Source of the DNA: Desulfobacteraceae bacterium 4572_130
GTDB lineage: Bacteria > Desulfobacterota > Desulfobacteria > Desulfobacterales > Desulfobacteraceae
DNA: 58,043 nucleotides
Assembly: GCA_002084425.1 (NCBI GenBank)
Contig: NBLN01000015.1
Location: 1 to 58,043 of the forward strand
Direction: 5' to 3'
Shown one piece after another: positions 10,054-19,163 of this stretch (within the stretch, counting starts at the first letter, position 1; every line of letters starts with the position of its first letter). A program made the translations under genes and the position numbers. The notes under the pieces are model-generated. The model did not search any database and had not been told where the DNA came from. It worked only from the letters and a program-made list of their open reading frames with translations.

Positions 10054-10137
10054 AAAAATATAACTATTTAATATTCTTTTATATTCCGTTGTGATGCAAA
10101 CCAGGCACCAAAAATTAGATCTGCCCCATGGCACTTG
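10052..10137 (-). repeat. Family A dispersed repeat, copy A4
   Basis: Read on the minus strand it has GGGGCAGATCTAA paired with TGGTTTGCAT through G-U pairs, then the second hairpin with TAAAAGAATATTAAATAG and TTTTTTCATAT. It is antisense to the flanking trxB and bamD genes and touches the trxB stop. Confidence 0.8.
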
Positions 10138-10230
10138 TAAAAATTTTTTAGTAATGAAATCTATAAATTTTTTCAAGACTTTAAAATATTTTTAAATATG
10201 ACAAATATTGAAATTTAAAGATTATTAATT

Positions 10231-10890
10231 ATGAAAAAATTACTTATTATTATTTTAGTTATGTCCTTTTGTGGATGTACTTTGTTAAATGATTCCTATG
10301 AAGCTGAAAAAACTGCTGAACAACTTGTTTCAGAAGGTTCAGAAGCATTTATGAATAAAAATTTTAAGAACTCTATTGAATCTTTTACTACTTTAAAAGA
10401 CTGGTACCCTTTTAGTAAATATGCGATTCTGGCAGAACTTAAAATTGCTGATGCACATTATGAGCTTAAAGAATATGAAGAAGCAATATTTGCATATTCT
10501 GATTTTGAAAAGCTACATCCCAGAAATGAAGCTGTTCCCTATGTGATTTATAGAATAGGGCTTTGCTGGTATAACAGAATAGATACTATAGATAGAAACC
10601 AAGAGCCCATAATAAAAAGTCTTAATCAATTCAAAAGATTAATTGATCAATTTCCAGATTCTTCCTTTGCCATAAATGCTAAAAAAAATATTGAAAAATG
10701 CATATCTCAATTAGCAAGTCGTGAACTTTATATAGCAAATTTTTATCTTAAATCAGAAAATTACAAAGCAGCACTTAAGCGTTTTGAATATATTATTAGT
10801 AATTTTTCTGATACTGTAGAAAGACAAATAGCTTTAAAAAAAATATCCATATGTAAAGAAAAAATAAATGGTCTAGAAAAGAATAAATAA
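10231..10890 (+). CDS. bamD: Outer membrane assembly lipoprotein BamD (YfiO/ComL)
   Basis: A 219-residue lipoprotein with an N-terminal hydrophobic signal and lipobox ending at Cys16 (SFCGC). TPR-like helical repeats follow (SEAFMNKNFKNSIESF, ADAHYELKEYEEAIFAY, YYLKSENYKAAL-type motifs). It matches BamD, the essential TPR lipoprotein of the outer-membrane beta-barrel assembly machine. The LHPRNEAVPYVIYRIGLC segment is characteristic. It stands alone and is followed by a strong inverted repeat that likely terminates it. Confidence 0.9.
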   Translation: MKKLLIIILVMSFCGCTLLNDSYEAEKTAEQLVSEGSEAFMNKNFKNSIESFTTLKDWYPFSKYAILAELKIADAHYELKEYEEAIFAYSDFEKLHPRNEAVPYVIYRIGLCWYNRIDTIDRNQEPIIKSLNQFKRLIDQFPDSSFAINAKKNIEKCISQLASRELYIANFYLKSENYKAALKRFEYIISNFSDTVERQIALKKISICKEKINGLEKNK

Positions 10891-10939
10891 CTTTTATTTA
10901 CAATTAATTCTATTTAATGTATAAATAAAAGTTATTTTT
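10885..10939 (+). terminator. Intrinsic terminator after bamD
   Basis: AAATAACTTTTATTTA and TAAATAAAAGTTATTTTT form a 15-bp stem with a loop of about 22 nt and end in a T-run. The hairpin overlaps the bamD stop codon. The stem is AT-only. Confidence 0.6.
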
Positions 10940-11018
10940 AAAATCACAATGAGATCTTTGAAGAGCTAGTCTTTATAAAAAATATGATTCTGGTGTTCTC
11001 TTTTGTTCAAAGCTCTCA

Positions 11019-11108
11019 CAATAACTCTTATCAGGCAATCTGGTTCTTGATTTATCTTACAATAAAACATGAAAGAACATTAAGTGATTATAAGTTCTTT
11101 TATAGAAA
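11019..11108 (+). repeat. Family A dispersed repeat, copy A2
   Basis: The first hairpin has decayed (CAGGCAATCTGG, TTTATCTTAC). The second is intact, TGAAAGAAC/GTTCTTTTA with one G-U pair, and ends 17 nt before the rpmB ATG. Confidence 0.75.
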
Positions 11109-11125
11109 ATATAGGAAAATAATAT

Positions 11126-11317
11126 ATGTCAAAGCAATGTAAAATATGTGGGAAAAAGCCTATGGTTGGAAATAATATCAGCCATGCACATAATGTAAAC
11201 AAAAGACGATTCAATCCAAATTTACAAAAAGTACGTGCTTTATATAATGGTCATATAAAAAAAATTAGGGTGTGCACAAGCTGTATTAAAAAAGGCAGTG
11301 TAGTAAAAGCAGCTTAA
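11126..11317 (+). CDS. rpmB: 50S ribosomal protein L28
   Basis: A 63-residue L28 of normal length. It is the zinc-binding (C+) form, with Cys5-x2-Cys8 near the N-terminus and Cys50-x2-Cys53 near the C-terminus. [13 protein letters not shown] is the diagnostic core. Its stop overlaps the stop of the convergent rel gene through the palindrome TTAA. A family A repeat lies directly upstream, so it may be in the rpmB leader. Confidence 0.96.
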   Translation: MSKQCKICGKKPMVGNNISHAHNVNKRRFNPNLQKVRALYNGHIKKIRVCTSCIKKGSVVKAA

Positions 11318-13461
11318 TTGCTTGCTATTCTTTTTACAGTTCTAACCTGCTTTACTTTTTTAATATCTAATATTATTTTTCGAAGCTGTTTAGTGCTTTC
11401 AACGGAAATAGTAAAATAGCTTAATGCAGTATCAAAATCATGGTTTTTTGTATATGCAGTAACTATATTAATATTATTTTTACTTATTGTTGAGGCTACA
11501 TCTGCTAAAAGACCAAATCTATCAGTTGAGCAGACACAAATTTTTACAGGGTATGATTCTTTAATTTCCTTATCCCACTGGACATCAATCCTTCTTTCAG
11601 AACTCATTTTTAAAACATTAATACAATTTTTTCTATGAACTGCAATTCCCTGTCCCTGCGTTATAAACCCTATAATCAAATCCCCTGGTAAAGGGTTACA
11701 GCATTTTGAAATTTTAAAAAGAACATCGTTTAACCCTTTTACAACAATACCTTCTTTGTTTCCTTTTTGTTCTTTCTTGATTATATCTTTTAGAGGGTCT
11801 TTTTTATTTTGTTGTTCCTCCTCATGAGGGAATATTTTATGAAATATATGTAAAGGAGTTATTTTGCCAAATCCAACATGAGCTATAAGATCATCAACAC
11901 TTTTAAAGGCAAAACAATCCAAACATTTTTCAATTTTGCCTGATTTTATAACCCCATTAAAATTCTGATTCTTTTTTCTGAAAAGTTTTTCACACATTTC
12001 CCTGCCAAGACTAATACTTCTTTTTTTCTCAAAGGTTCTAATCCATTGTCGTATTTTAGTTTTTGCCCTAACAGATTTAACAAAATTGAGCCAGTCAAAA
12101 CTTGGAGCATGACCTTTAGTTATAATAATTTCAATTGTATCACCTGTTTCAAGTTTGGTGTCCAGAGAAACAAGTTTTCCATTTACTCTGGCACCTGTAC
12201 ATTGGATTCCAATTTCACTATGAACCATAAATGCAAAATCAACAGGAGTTGCACCTTTTCTTAAAGTTTTAATCTCACCCTGGGGAGTAAAGACATATAT
12301 ATCAGCAGGATAAAGATCTATTCTTACATTTTCAATAAACTCATCAGGATCAATGGAATCATCTTGATTTTCCACAAGATTTTTAATCCATTCAAATACT
12401 TTATTATTATTTTTATCAAAAGCTACTCCTTCTTTATAAGTCCAATGAGCAGCAATTCCTGATTCAGCTATCTTATCCATTTCTTTGGTTCTTAACTGAA
12501 TTTCAACTCTTTCGCCATAGGGTCCTATAACTGTTGTATGAAGGGACTGATACATATTAGGCTTTGGAATACCAATATAATCTTTAAACTTATAAGATAT
12601 TGGTTTCCACATTGAATGTATAACTCCCATGGCTTCATAACATTGAGGAACAGTATTGAAAATTAATCTAAAGGCAACAATGTCATAGATTTCTCCAAAA
12701 TCAAGATTCTGTGAAATCATTTTTTGATAAATACTATAGTGCTGTTTGTATCTTCCTTTTATTTCAGCTTTAATGCATGCTTTATCCATTGCTTGTTTAA
12801 GCTTTGCATTAACTGTTTTTATATATTTTTCTTTTCCCCCCTTTTTTTTGTTAATCAGCATATCAATTTTGTCATATTCTTCCGGCATACTATAAAAAAA
12901 ACCTCTTTCTCCAAGCTCATATTTTATCCAGAAAATGCCAAGTCTTGCTGCAAGGGGCATATATATATCTAAAGTCTCTTGGGCAATCATTCTTTGTTTG
13001 TCAGCACTTTTATGATATTTTAAAGTTCTCATATTATGGAGGCGATCAGCAAGTTTAATCAAAATAACTCTAATATCATCTGCCATTGCAAGAATCATTT
13101 TTTTTAGACTTTCTGCTTGTTGAGCAACTTTGGTGGAAAATTTGAGCTTTGAAATTTTGGTAACACCCTCAACAATATGACCAATATTAGAACCAAACAT
13201 CTTAATAATATCTTGTTTTGTAACAGGAGTATCCTCAATCACATCATGGAGAAGAGCTGCTGCAACACTTTCAACATCAAGTTTCATATCAGCAAGAATT
13301 AAAGCAACTTCAAGGGGATGGGAAAGATACGGCTCTCCTGAAAGTCGTGTATGCCCAGCATGGGCTCTGGCAGCATATATATATGCCTTGTCAATAGGGC
13401 TTAAATCAGCATTGGGATTACTTTCTATAATTTTATCAAGAATATCATTAATTCTAATCAT
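11314..13461 (-). CDS. rel: Bifunctional (p)ppGpp synthetase/hydrolase (Rel/SpoT)
   Basis: A 715-residue long RSH protein. The domain order is: HD hydrolase with His72-Asp73 and Glu76-Asp77 (LHDVIEDT) intact; synthetase domain with [20 protein letters not shown] domain (about 375-435, [10 protein letters not shown]); a conserved Cys-containing region (CCNPLPGD); and a C-terminal ACT domain (about 640-715). With both catalytic sites kept it should make and degrade (p)ppGpp in the stringent response. The frame is open to a GTG at 13473, but ATG 13461 gives the usual MIRINDIL start. It is convergent with rpmB with a 4-nt stop overlap. Confidence 0.95.
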   Translation of the reverse strand: MIRINDILDKIIESNPNADLSPIDKAYIYAARAHAGHTRLSGEPYLSHPLEVALILADMKLDVESVAAALLHDVIEDTPVTKQDIIKMFGSNIGHIVEGVTKISKLKFSTKVAQQAESLKKMILAMADDIRVILIKLADRLHNMRTLKYHKSADKQRMIAQETLDIYMPLAARLGIFWIKYELGERGFFYSMPEEYDKIDMLINKKKGGKEKYIKTVNAKLKQAMDKACIKAEIKGRYKQHYSIYQKMISQNLDFGEIYDIVAFRLIFNTVPQCYEAMGVIHSMWKPISYKFKDYIGIPKPNMYQSLHTTVIGPYGERVEIQLRTKEMDKIAESGIAAHWTYKEGVAFDKNNNKVFEWIKNLVENQDDSIDPDEFIENVRIDLYPADIYVFTPQGEIKTLRKGATPVDFAFMVHSEIGIQCTGARVNGKLVSLDTKLETGDTIEIIITKGHAPSFDWLNFVKSVRAKTKIRQWIRTFEKKRSISLGREMCEKLFRKKNQNFNGVIKSGKIEKCLDCFAFKSVDDLIAHVGFGKITPLHIFHKIFPHEEEQQNKKDPLKDIIKKEQKGNKEGIVVKGLNDVLFKISKCCNPLPGDLIIGFITQGQGIAVHRKNCINVLKMSSERRIDVQWDKEIKESYPVKICVCSTDRFGLLADVASTISKNNINIVTAYTKNHDFDTALSYFTISVESTKQLRKIILDIKKVKQVRTVKRIASN

Positions 13462-13507
13462 TGAACGAAACACTACTTTTTATTTTTGATGATTATTTAA
13501 AAACTCT

Positions 13508-13590
13508 TAATAACTGCCATATAGCAGATTTGACTTTTATTTCCTAGTTTAGTCCACAACGAAACATAAAAGAATATTAAGTAATTTATG
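13508..13590 (+). repeat. Family A dispersed repeat, copy A3 (3'-truncated)
   Basis: AATAACTGCCATATAGCAGA, AGTCCACAACGAAACATAAA and AGAATATTAAGTAATTTAT are present. The closing arm of the second hairpin is lost, and the copy is antisense to rel and proS. Confidence 0.7.
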
Positions 13591-13602
13591 ATGTTATTAT
13601 TT

Positions 13603-15114
13603 CTAATAGGCTTTTGCAAAAACAACTCTTTGACTATTGGAATTGTTACAATAAATGCATTTTCCCTTTTCTTTATTATTTTCAAAGGGTAGGCATCTTA
13701 TTGTAACAGATAAGTCTTCTTTGATTTTTGTTTCACATTTATCAGAACCACACCAGAAAGCCATGGCAAATCCTTTGTTGATACCATTTCTCTTTAATTT
13801 AAAAAAATCATAAAAATAATTTTTATCATCTATTGTAAATGTATTGTTCTTCTTAAATGCAAAAGCTTTATTAAAAAGATTTTTTTGAATATCATCCAGC
13901 AAGTTCTCGATTCCATTAATAAAGTCTTGTTTTTTAATAGAATATTTATCTCCAGGGCTTTTATCTCTTCTAGCAGCAAAAACAGAATCATCTGCTATGT
14001 CCCTTAGACCTATTTCCACTCTTACAGGTATTCCCTTTTTAATCCATTCCCAGCCCCTGGCACCACCAATATCTCTAGCATCAATTTCCACAATAATTTT
14101 TTTGCCATGGTATGTACGATTCTGTAGCATATCTGCAATATTATGAGTATATTCCATAATTTTTCTTTTTTCATCATGCTGTTTTATAATTGGTAAAAGA
14201 ACTACATGAGCCGGGGCAATTTTAGGAGGCATAATAACACCATCATCATCCCCATGAACCATGATCATACCACCAATCATTCGTGTAGAAACCCCCCATG
14301 ATGTTGTCCATGCTAGCTCTTCTTTTTTATCAGCAGTCTGGAATTTAATATTAGAACTTCTAGCAAAATTTTGACCAAGAAAATGAGAGGTTCCAACCTG
14401 AAGGGCTTTTTTATCCTGCATCATTGCTTCAATACATATAGTATCAACAGCTCCGGGAAATCTTTCCATGGAAGATTTGGCTCCTTTAATAACAGGGATT
14501 GCAAGATAATTTTCTACAAAATCAGCATAAATATCAAGCATCATTTTTGTTCTATCTTTTGCTTCTTGTTCAGAAAAATGAGCAGTATGTCCCTCCTGCC
14601 ACAAAAATTCACTGGTTCTTAAAAATATTCTGGTTCTCATTTCCCATCTTACAACATTTGCCCACTGATTCAATAAAAGAGGAAGATCTCGATAACTTGA
14701 TATCCATCTTGACATTGATTCACCAATTATAGTTTCAGAAGTAGGACGAACAACAAAGGGCTCTGCAAGTTTTCCTGCTGGAACAAGTCCATTATTTTCA
14801 CCTTTTTCAAGTCTATGATGTGTTACAACTGCACATTCTTTAGCAAAACCTTCAACATGTTCTGCTTCTTTTTCAAGATAGCTTAAAGGTATGAATAATG
14901 GGAAATAAGCATTTTTTACATCAGTTTTTTTAAACATTACATCTAGAGATGACATGATATTTTCCCATAATGCATAACCCCAGGGTTTTATAACCATACA
15001 TCCTCTAACAGGAGATTTTTCTGCCATTTGAGATTCTTTTACAACTTCCTGATACCACATTGGATAATCTTTATCACGAGTTGGTGAAATTGCGTTTTTA
15101 TTTTTTTTCCCCAT
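13603..15114 (-). CDS. proS: Prolyl-tRNA synthetase, archaeal/eukaryotic-like type
   Basis: A 503-residue class II synthetase. The motif 2 region is RWEMRTRIFLRTSEFLWQEGHTAH. The ProRS signature FVVRPTSET and the GDDDGVIMPPKIAP segment identify the archaeal-type (ProS type 3) enzyme rather than the bacterial type with the editing insertion. The C-terminal domain ends in aromatic FAKAY and carries CGSDKCE and CIYC, the zinc/C-terminal domain of this type. Its start lies inside the 3' end of ispG (17-nt overlap), with GGAGAG as ribosome-binding site, so the two are co-transcribed. Confidence 0.95.
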   Translation of the reverse strand: MGKKNKNAISPTRDKDYPMWYQEVVKESQMAEKSPVRGCMVIKPWGYALWENIMSSLDVMFKKTDVKNAYFPLFIPLSYLEKEAEHVEGFAKECAVVTHHRLEKGENNGLVPAGKLAEPFVVRPTSETIIGESMSRWISSYRDLPLLLNQWANVVRWEMRTRIFLRTSEFLWQEGHTAHFSEQEAKDRTKMMLDIYADFVENYLAIPVIKGAKSSMERFPGAVDTICIEAMMQDKKALQVGTSHFLGQNFARSSNIKFQTADKKEELAWTTSWGVSTRMIGGMIMVHGDDDGVIMPPKIAPAHVVLLPIIKQHDEKRKIMEYTHNIADMLQNRTYHGKKIIVEIDARDIGGARGWEWIKKGIPVRVEIGLRDIADDSVFAARRDKSPGDKYSIKKQDFINGIENLLDDIQKNLFNKAFAFKKNNTFTIDDKNYFYDFFKLKRNGINKGFAMAFWCGSDKCETKIKEDLSVTIRCLPFENNKEKGKCIYCNNSNSQRVVFAKAY

Positions 15115-16192
15115 TAATCTCTCCTAAATCTTTTTGGTATTTATCTATTTCATAAAGCAGTGCCTTCACAAGCATATTTTCTTTAATTTTTCTTACTATT
15201 TTTCCTTTTTTAAATAAAACACCTGTACCATCACCACCTGCAATCCCAAGATCAGCTTCCTTTGCTTCTCCAGGCCCATTTACAATACATCCCATTATTG
15301 CAACTTTAATGGTGCTTGAAGATTTTATTAAGGCATTTTCAACCTGACCTGCAATTTTAAAAAGATCAATTTTACATCTTCCACATGTGGGGCATGATAT
15401 TATTTCAGGGCCTCTTTTTCTAATGTCAAGGGCTCTTAATATTTCCCATGCTGTTCTAATTTCTTCCATGGGATCCCTAGTAAGAGATACTCTGATTGTA
15501 TCTCCTATTCCCTCTGCCAAAAGCATTCCAATGCCAATTGATGATTTTGCAATGCCTGCATAAAGACCTCCTGCTTCTGTAATACCAACATGAAGAGGTA
15601 CATCTGTTTTTAAAGATATAAGTCTATACGCCTCAATAGTTTGTAAAACATTTGATGCTTTTAAAGAAATTTTAATATTATGAAAATCAAGGTCCCTTAA
15701 AATTTCAATATTTCGCATACAACTTGCAACCATAGCCTTTGAAGTAATTCCCATTTTTTGTGCAATATCTTTTTCAAGGGATCCTGCATTAATTCCAATT
15801 CTAATGGGAATATTTTTCTCTTTTGCACAATCTGCAACAGCTTTAATTTTCTTTTTTTCACCAATATTTCCAGGATTAAGCCTTAAGCCGTCAGCTCCTG
15901 CATTACAACATGCAATGGCTAGTTTATAATCAAAATGTATGTCTGCAATAACAGGTATTGTAATTTTTTCTTTTATTTTTTTTATTGATTGAGCTGCCTC
16001 CATATCAGGAACTGCAACTCTTATAATCTCACATCCTGCTTTAGTAAGATTATTAATCTGTAAAACAGTTGCCTTAACATCCTGGGTATAAGTATTAGTC
16101 ATGGACTGAACTCTAATGGGTGCATTCCCACCAACAGTTACAGACCCAACTTTTATCATTTGCCTCTTTTTTCTAGTAATTGTAAGAGACAT
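15098..16192 (-). CDS. ispG: 4-hydroxy-3-methylbut-2-en-1-yl diphosphate synthase (flavodoxin/ferredoxin)
   Basis: A 364-residue enzyme of the MEP isoprenoid pathway that converts MEcPP to HMBPP with a 4Fe-4S cluster. The cluster region CPTCGRC (Cys267, Cys270, Cys273) and the C-terminal MGCIVNGPGEAKEADLG are present. The TIM barrel (VRVQSMT-type start) lacks the large insertion of plant-type enzymes. It is transcribed before proS with overlapping ends. The Shine-Dalgarno is weak. Confidence 0.95.
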   Translation of the reverse strand: MSLTITRKKRQMIKVGSVTVGGNAPIRVQSMTNTYTQDVKATVLQINNLTKAGCEIIRVAVPDMEAAQSIKKIKEKITIPVIADIHFDYKLAIACCNAGADGLRLNPGNIGEKKKIKAVADCAKEKNIPIRIGINAGSLEKDIAQKMGITSKAMVASCMRNIEILRDLDFHNIKISLKASNVLQTIEAYRLISLKTDVPLHVGITEAGGLYAGIAKSSIGIGMLLAEGIGDTIRVSLTRDPMEEIRTAWEILRALDIRKRGPEIISCPTCGRCKIDLFKIAGQVENALIKSSSTIKVAIMGCIVNGPGEAKEADLGIAGGDGTGVLFKKGKIVRKIKENMLVKALLYEIDKYQKDLGEINGEKK

Positions 16193-16252
16193 TATTTAAA
16201 TCCTTAATTTTATATGAAACACCATATTTTTTCTAATTTTTAAATGATGAAA

Positions 16253-16305
16253 TCATTTTCTGCTTTTATATTCTGTATTGCCCTGTCCTTGTTCTAAAGG
16301 GCATA
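16253..16305 (+). repeat. Family F repeat module, copy F1
   Basis: TTTTCTGCTTTTATATTCTG, then TATTGCCCTGTCCTTGTTCT, resembles modules at 19008 and 52300. All three lie within about 100 bp of a family B copy, in differing relative orientations, suggesting mosaic elements. Confidence 0.5.
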
Positions 16306-16349
16306 GATAGCTACTGGTTACTAATACATTCTAGTAAATATTTTAAAAT

Positions 16350-16400
16350 CTTAAAAAAAGTCTATACCAAAGTAGATAAAGAATTTTTAAAACGCCATCA
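16350..16400 (-). repeat. Family B repeat at gene 3' end, copy B1
   Basis: Read on the minus strand it starts immediately after the hydratase stop codon: TGATGGCGTTTTAAAAATTC, TTTATCTACTTTGGTATA, then the T-run. Confidence 0.75.
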
Positions 16401-17171
16401 TTATTTATTTTTCCATTGAGGGATAGTTTTTTCCTCAAAACTTTTTATTCCAACCAGCGTATCTTGTGTTTCCATCAATGTATTAAGAAAATAACTGCCT
16501 ATAAGATTAATAGCCTTAGAAAATTTCATTCCCATATGTCTTTTTACAGCTATTTTATTCATTTTTAAAATAAGAGGGCTTGACATGCAAATTTCTTTTA
16601 TTGTTTTTTCAACACCATCATCAAAATCATCAACAGAAAATGTTTCAGAAACAAATCCCATACATTTTGATTGTTTGGAAGTATATATTTTACCAGTTGT
16701 GCATATTTCTATTGCCCTTGCCTGTCCAACAAGTTCAGGCAGACGAAGAGCTGCATAAGGAGGAAAAAATCCAAGTTTTACTTCAGGCTGTCCCAATTTA
16801 GCTTTTTCTGATGCAATAACAATATCACATGCAATGGCAAGCTCCATACCACCACCAAGACATATGCCATTTACTGCTGCAATTACAGGAATTTCAATAA
16901 CATTAATAAGCTCAAATATATGATTAAATACAGATATCATTTCATGAACCATTTCAGGTTTATGATCTGCAACTTCAACTCCTGCACAAAAACTTTTTCC
17001 CTTACCTGAAATAACAGCACATTTTAAATCTTTATCTAAATGTATTTTTTCAAGCACCAAATTAAATTCTTTTATCATTTCTATATTTAAAACATTATTT
17101 TTAGGACGATCTAAAAATATTTTTATAATATCCTTAGATTTATCAATTTTAAGATTTTTATATTCAGTCAT
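16401..17171 (-). CDS. Enoyl-CoA hydratase/isomerase family protein, possible cyclohexa-1,5-diene-1-carbonyl-CoA hydratase
   Basis: A 256-residue crotonase-fold protein. The oxyanion-hole segments FCAGVEVADH (61-70) and GGGME (106-110) are present, as are both catalytic glutamates, Glu110 and Glu130 (GQPEVKLGFF). The AGVEVADH and LGFFPP segments resemble dienoyl-CoA hydratases of anaerobic benzoyl-CoA degradation more than classical crotonases. That substrate is an inference, supported by the neighbouring glutaconyl-CoA decarboxylase genes. It is the last gene of the minus-strand cluster, 58 bp after gcdB. AGGGA precedes the ATG. A family B repeat starts at its stop codon. Confidence 0.85.
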   Translation of the reverse strand: MTEYKNLKIDKSKDIIKIFLDRPKNNVLNIEMIKEFNLVLEKIHLDKDLKCAVISGKGKSFCAGVEVADHKPEMVHEMISVFNHIFELINVIEIPVIAAVNGICLGGGMELAIACDIVIASEKAKLGQPEVKLGFFPPYAALRLPELVGQARAIEICTTGKIYTSKQSKCMGFVSETFSVDDFDDGVEKTIKEICMSSPLILKMNKIAVKRHMGMKFSKAINLIGSYFLNTLMETQDTLVGIKSFEEKTIPQWKNK

Positions 17172-17229
17172 TTGTCTATTTCCCTAGATTTTATATTATT
17201 TAAAAATGGTACATTAACAAATTATTTTT

Positions 17230-18348
17230 TTATGTTAAGCAAGTAACAAAAATTCCTGCTGCTATTACAGTACCAATAACACCTGCTACATTGGGCCCCA
17301 TAGCATACATAAGAAGATAATTTTTTTTATCTGCCTGAGTACCAACTTTATGCACAACTCGTGCTGCCATAGGCACTGCTGATACTCCTGCCGCGCCAAG
17401 AAGAGGATTAATCTTTCTTTTTGAAAAAAGATTCATAAATTTTGCCAAAAGAATTCCAGATGCAGTACTTATCATAAAAGCAAAAAGTCCAAGAATAAAT
17501 ATAAAAATAACCTTTGGTTTAAGAAAACTGTCTGCATTCATTGTTGCACCAATGGGAAGTCCTAAGAATATTGTAACAATATTAATAAGTTCATTTTGTG
17601 CAGTATGACTTAATCTTTCAACAACCTTTGCTTCTCTAAAAAGATTTCCCAGCATAAACATTGAAATAAGAGGAGCAGAAGCTGGAATAAGAAGAATAAT
17701 CAAAATCACAGACACAATAGGAAAAAAAAGTTTTTCAAGTTTATTAACTTTTCTAACTTTTTTCATTTTTATTTTTCGTTCAGCTTGTGTTGTTAAGGCA
17801 CGCATAATAGGAGGTTGAATTATTGGAACCATTGCCATATATGAATAAGCAGCAACAGCACAGGCACCAAGAAGCTGGGGTGCCATTTTTGATGCAAGAA
17901 ATATGGTGGTAGGACCATCAGCCCCACCTATAATACCGATTGTAGCAGCTTCTGTTAACTCAAATCCCATTATTTTATAGGCTGTAAAAAATGTTATATA
18001 AACACCAATTTGAGCTCCGGCACCAAGAAAAATCAATCTTGGATTAGCAAGAAGAGGACCAAAATCTGTTAAAGCGCCAAGTCCTAGAAAAATCAAAGGA
18101 GGAATAATTTCCCAGTGAATTCCATAATGATAAAAACGCCAGAGCAAACCTTGTTCTGGTTCCATAAGACCTGTTAAGGGAAGATTGGCAATAAGAATAC
18201 CAAAACCAATGGGAAGAAGTAAAAGAGGCTCATATTCCTTTGCTACAGCCAAATAAATAAGAATAAGGGCAATAAACCACATAAAAATCATGCCTGGTGT
18301 AAGATGAAAAAATCCAATTGTTTTAAAAGCTATTAAAAAATCAGTCAT
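17230..18348 (-). CDS. gcdB: Na+-translocating decarboxylase beta subunit (glutaconyl-CoA decarboxylase type)
   Basis: A 372-residue polytopic membrane protein with about ten hydrophobic segments. [11 protein letters not shown] and the second conserved membrane region ([15 protein letters not shown]) are signatures of the OadB/MmdB/GcdB family. It couples decarboxylation of the carboxybiotin carrier to Na+ export. Its ATG directly abuts the stop codon of the small gcdD-like gene, and its ribosome-binding site AGGAG lies inside that gene, implying translational coupling. Assignment to glutaconyl-CoA rather than oxaloacetate or methylmalonyl-CoA follows from the alpha subunit two genes upstream. 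Confidence 0.93.
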   Translation of the reverse strand: MTDFLIAFKTIGFFHLTPGMIFMWFIALILIYLAVAKEYEPLLLLPIGFGILIANLPLTGLMEPEQGLLWRFYHYGIHWEIIPPLIFLGLGALTDFGPLLANPRLIFLGAGAQIGVYITFFTAYKIMGFELTEAATIGIIGGADGPTTIFLASKMAPQLLGACAVAAYSYMAMVPIIQPPIMRALTTQAERKIKMKKVRKVNKLEKLFFPIVSVILIILLIPASAPLISMFMLGNLFREAKVVERLSHTAQNELINIVTIFLGLPIGATMNADSFLKPKVIFIFILGLFAFMISTASGILLAKFMNLFSKRKINPLLGAAGVSAVPMAARVVHKVGTQADKKNYLLMYAMGPNVAGVIGTVIAAGIFVTCLT

Positions 18349-18483
18349 TTATATTTTCTCCTGATTTTTTGCCATAAGTTTATCTGTTATTTTTGATGTG
18401 ATTTTTATTGATCCATAAAGAAGTAACATTCCCAGAAAAACACCTGTAATACCTGAAATAAATATTATTAAGAAATCTGTCAT
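18349..18483 (-). CDS. gcdD: Small membrane subunit of the Na+-pump decarboxylase (OadG/GcdD-like), 44 aa
   Basis: A 44-residue ORF, MTDFLIIFISGITGVFLG onward, with one transmembrane segment (about residues 4-24) and a charged Lys-rich tail. This is the architecture of the gamma/delta subunit that links the carboxyltransferase to the membrane pump. It ends exactly where gcdB begins. A ribosome-binding AAGGAG is present upstream (CCTTTA on the plus strand). It is at the short end for the family, and assignment rests on position plus topology. Confidence 0.75.
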   Translation of the reverse strand: MTDFLIIFISGITGVFLGMLLLYGSIKITSKITDKLMAKNQEKI

Positions 18484-18588
18484 TTAAACTCCTTTATATT
18501 TTGGGTTAATCAGTAATCGCATATTATAAAAACTCTGCTCTTATATTTAAATCACAAAATATTAACCGTTTATTGCCCTTTTTTAAGA

Positions 18589-18906
18589 TTAATAATTAGC
18601 TTCATCAACAGCTTCTTGTATTTTTGATTTAATTATTTTTATATCATTATTCGCATTTTCAACATATTCATTAATACAACTCAAGTATTGTTGAAATTGT
18701 GAATTATAAGAATCAATATTCATATTATAATAATCAATTTCCCACTGATTATTGAATGAGTAGGGTTTGAAAGGTTTGGTTGGTTTAATACAGTTGCATG
18801 ATGGATATCCAACAATAAGTTCCAAATTACTTCCACCAAAAATCACAGCATAAACACTCAATGGAATTAATAAGATAACTATACTGGTTAATATTAGTTT
18901 TTTCAT
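18589..18906 (-). CDS. Hypothetical secreted small protein
   Basis: A 105-residue protein that I do not recognise. Residues 1-20 are a clear signal peptide (KK, hydrophobic core, VYA cleavage site). The mature part has a CNC pair near residue 38, a single later Cys, and an Asn/Tyr-rich C-terminal half (DYYNMNIDSYNSQFQQYL) predicted helical. It is inserted in the decarboxylase cluster between gcdA and gcdD on the same strand. The frame extends further upstream, but ATG 18906 gives the signal peptide and has AGGA in front. Its function and its link to the pump are unknown. Confidence 0.6.
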   Translation of the reverse strand: MKKLILTSIVILLIPLSVYAVIFGGSNLELIVGYPSCNCIKPTKPFKPYSFNNQWEIDYYNMNIDSYNSQFQQYLSCINEYVENANNDIKIIKSKIQEAVDEANY

Positions 18907-19007
18907 ATTTGTAGTCCTGATATAAGCCAAATTTAAAAAAAATATAGATGGCATTATGCCAAACTTCATCTATAAAGCATAATATTTTTTTAAGGAGGAA
19001 ATTATTT

Positions 19008-19100
19008 TTTGCTTTTGCTATTTTGTATTTTTTTTATGTTCTTACTTTAATGATAATAGCTAACGGCTAAGTCCTAATAACTAATAGCTTATAGTGAGTA
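19008..19100 (+). repeat. Family F repeat module, copy F2
   Basis: TTTTGCTTTTGCTATTTTGT, then AGCTAACGGCTAAGTCC and TAATAGCTTATAG: short AGCTAAC-type reiterations like those after the bactofilin gene (52360). Confidence 0.5.
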
Positions 19101-19107
19101 TTGTGAG

Positions 19108-19163
19108 AAGTCTTGAAAAATATTACAACAAAATAGATAAAGAATTTTTACAACTCTATTGTC
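19108..19163 (-). repeat. Family B repeat at gene 3' end, copy B2
   Basis: On the minus strand it starts at the gcdA TGA: TGACAATAGAGTTGTAAAAA, TTCTTTATCTATTTTGTTGT, ending TTTTTCAAGACTT. Confidence 0.75.
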
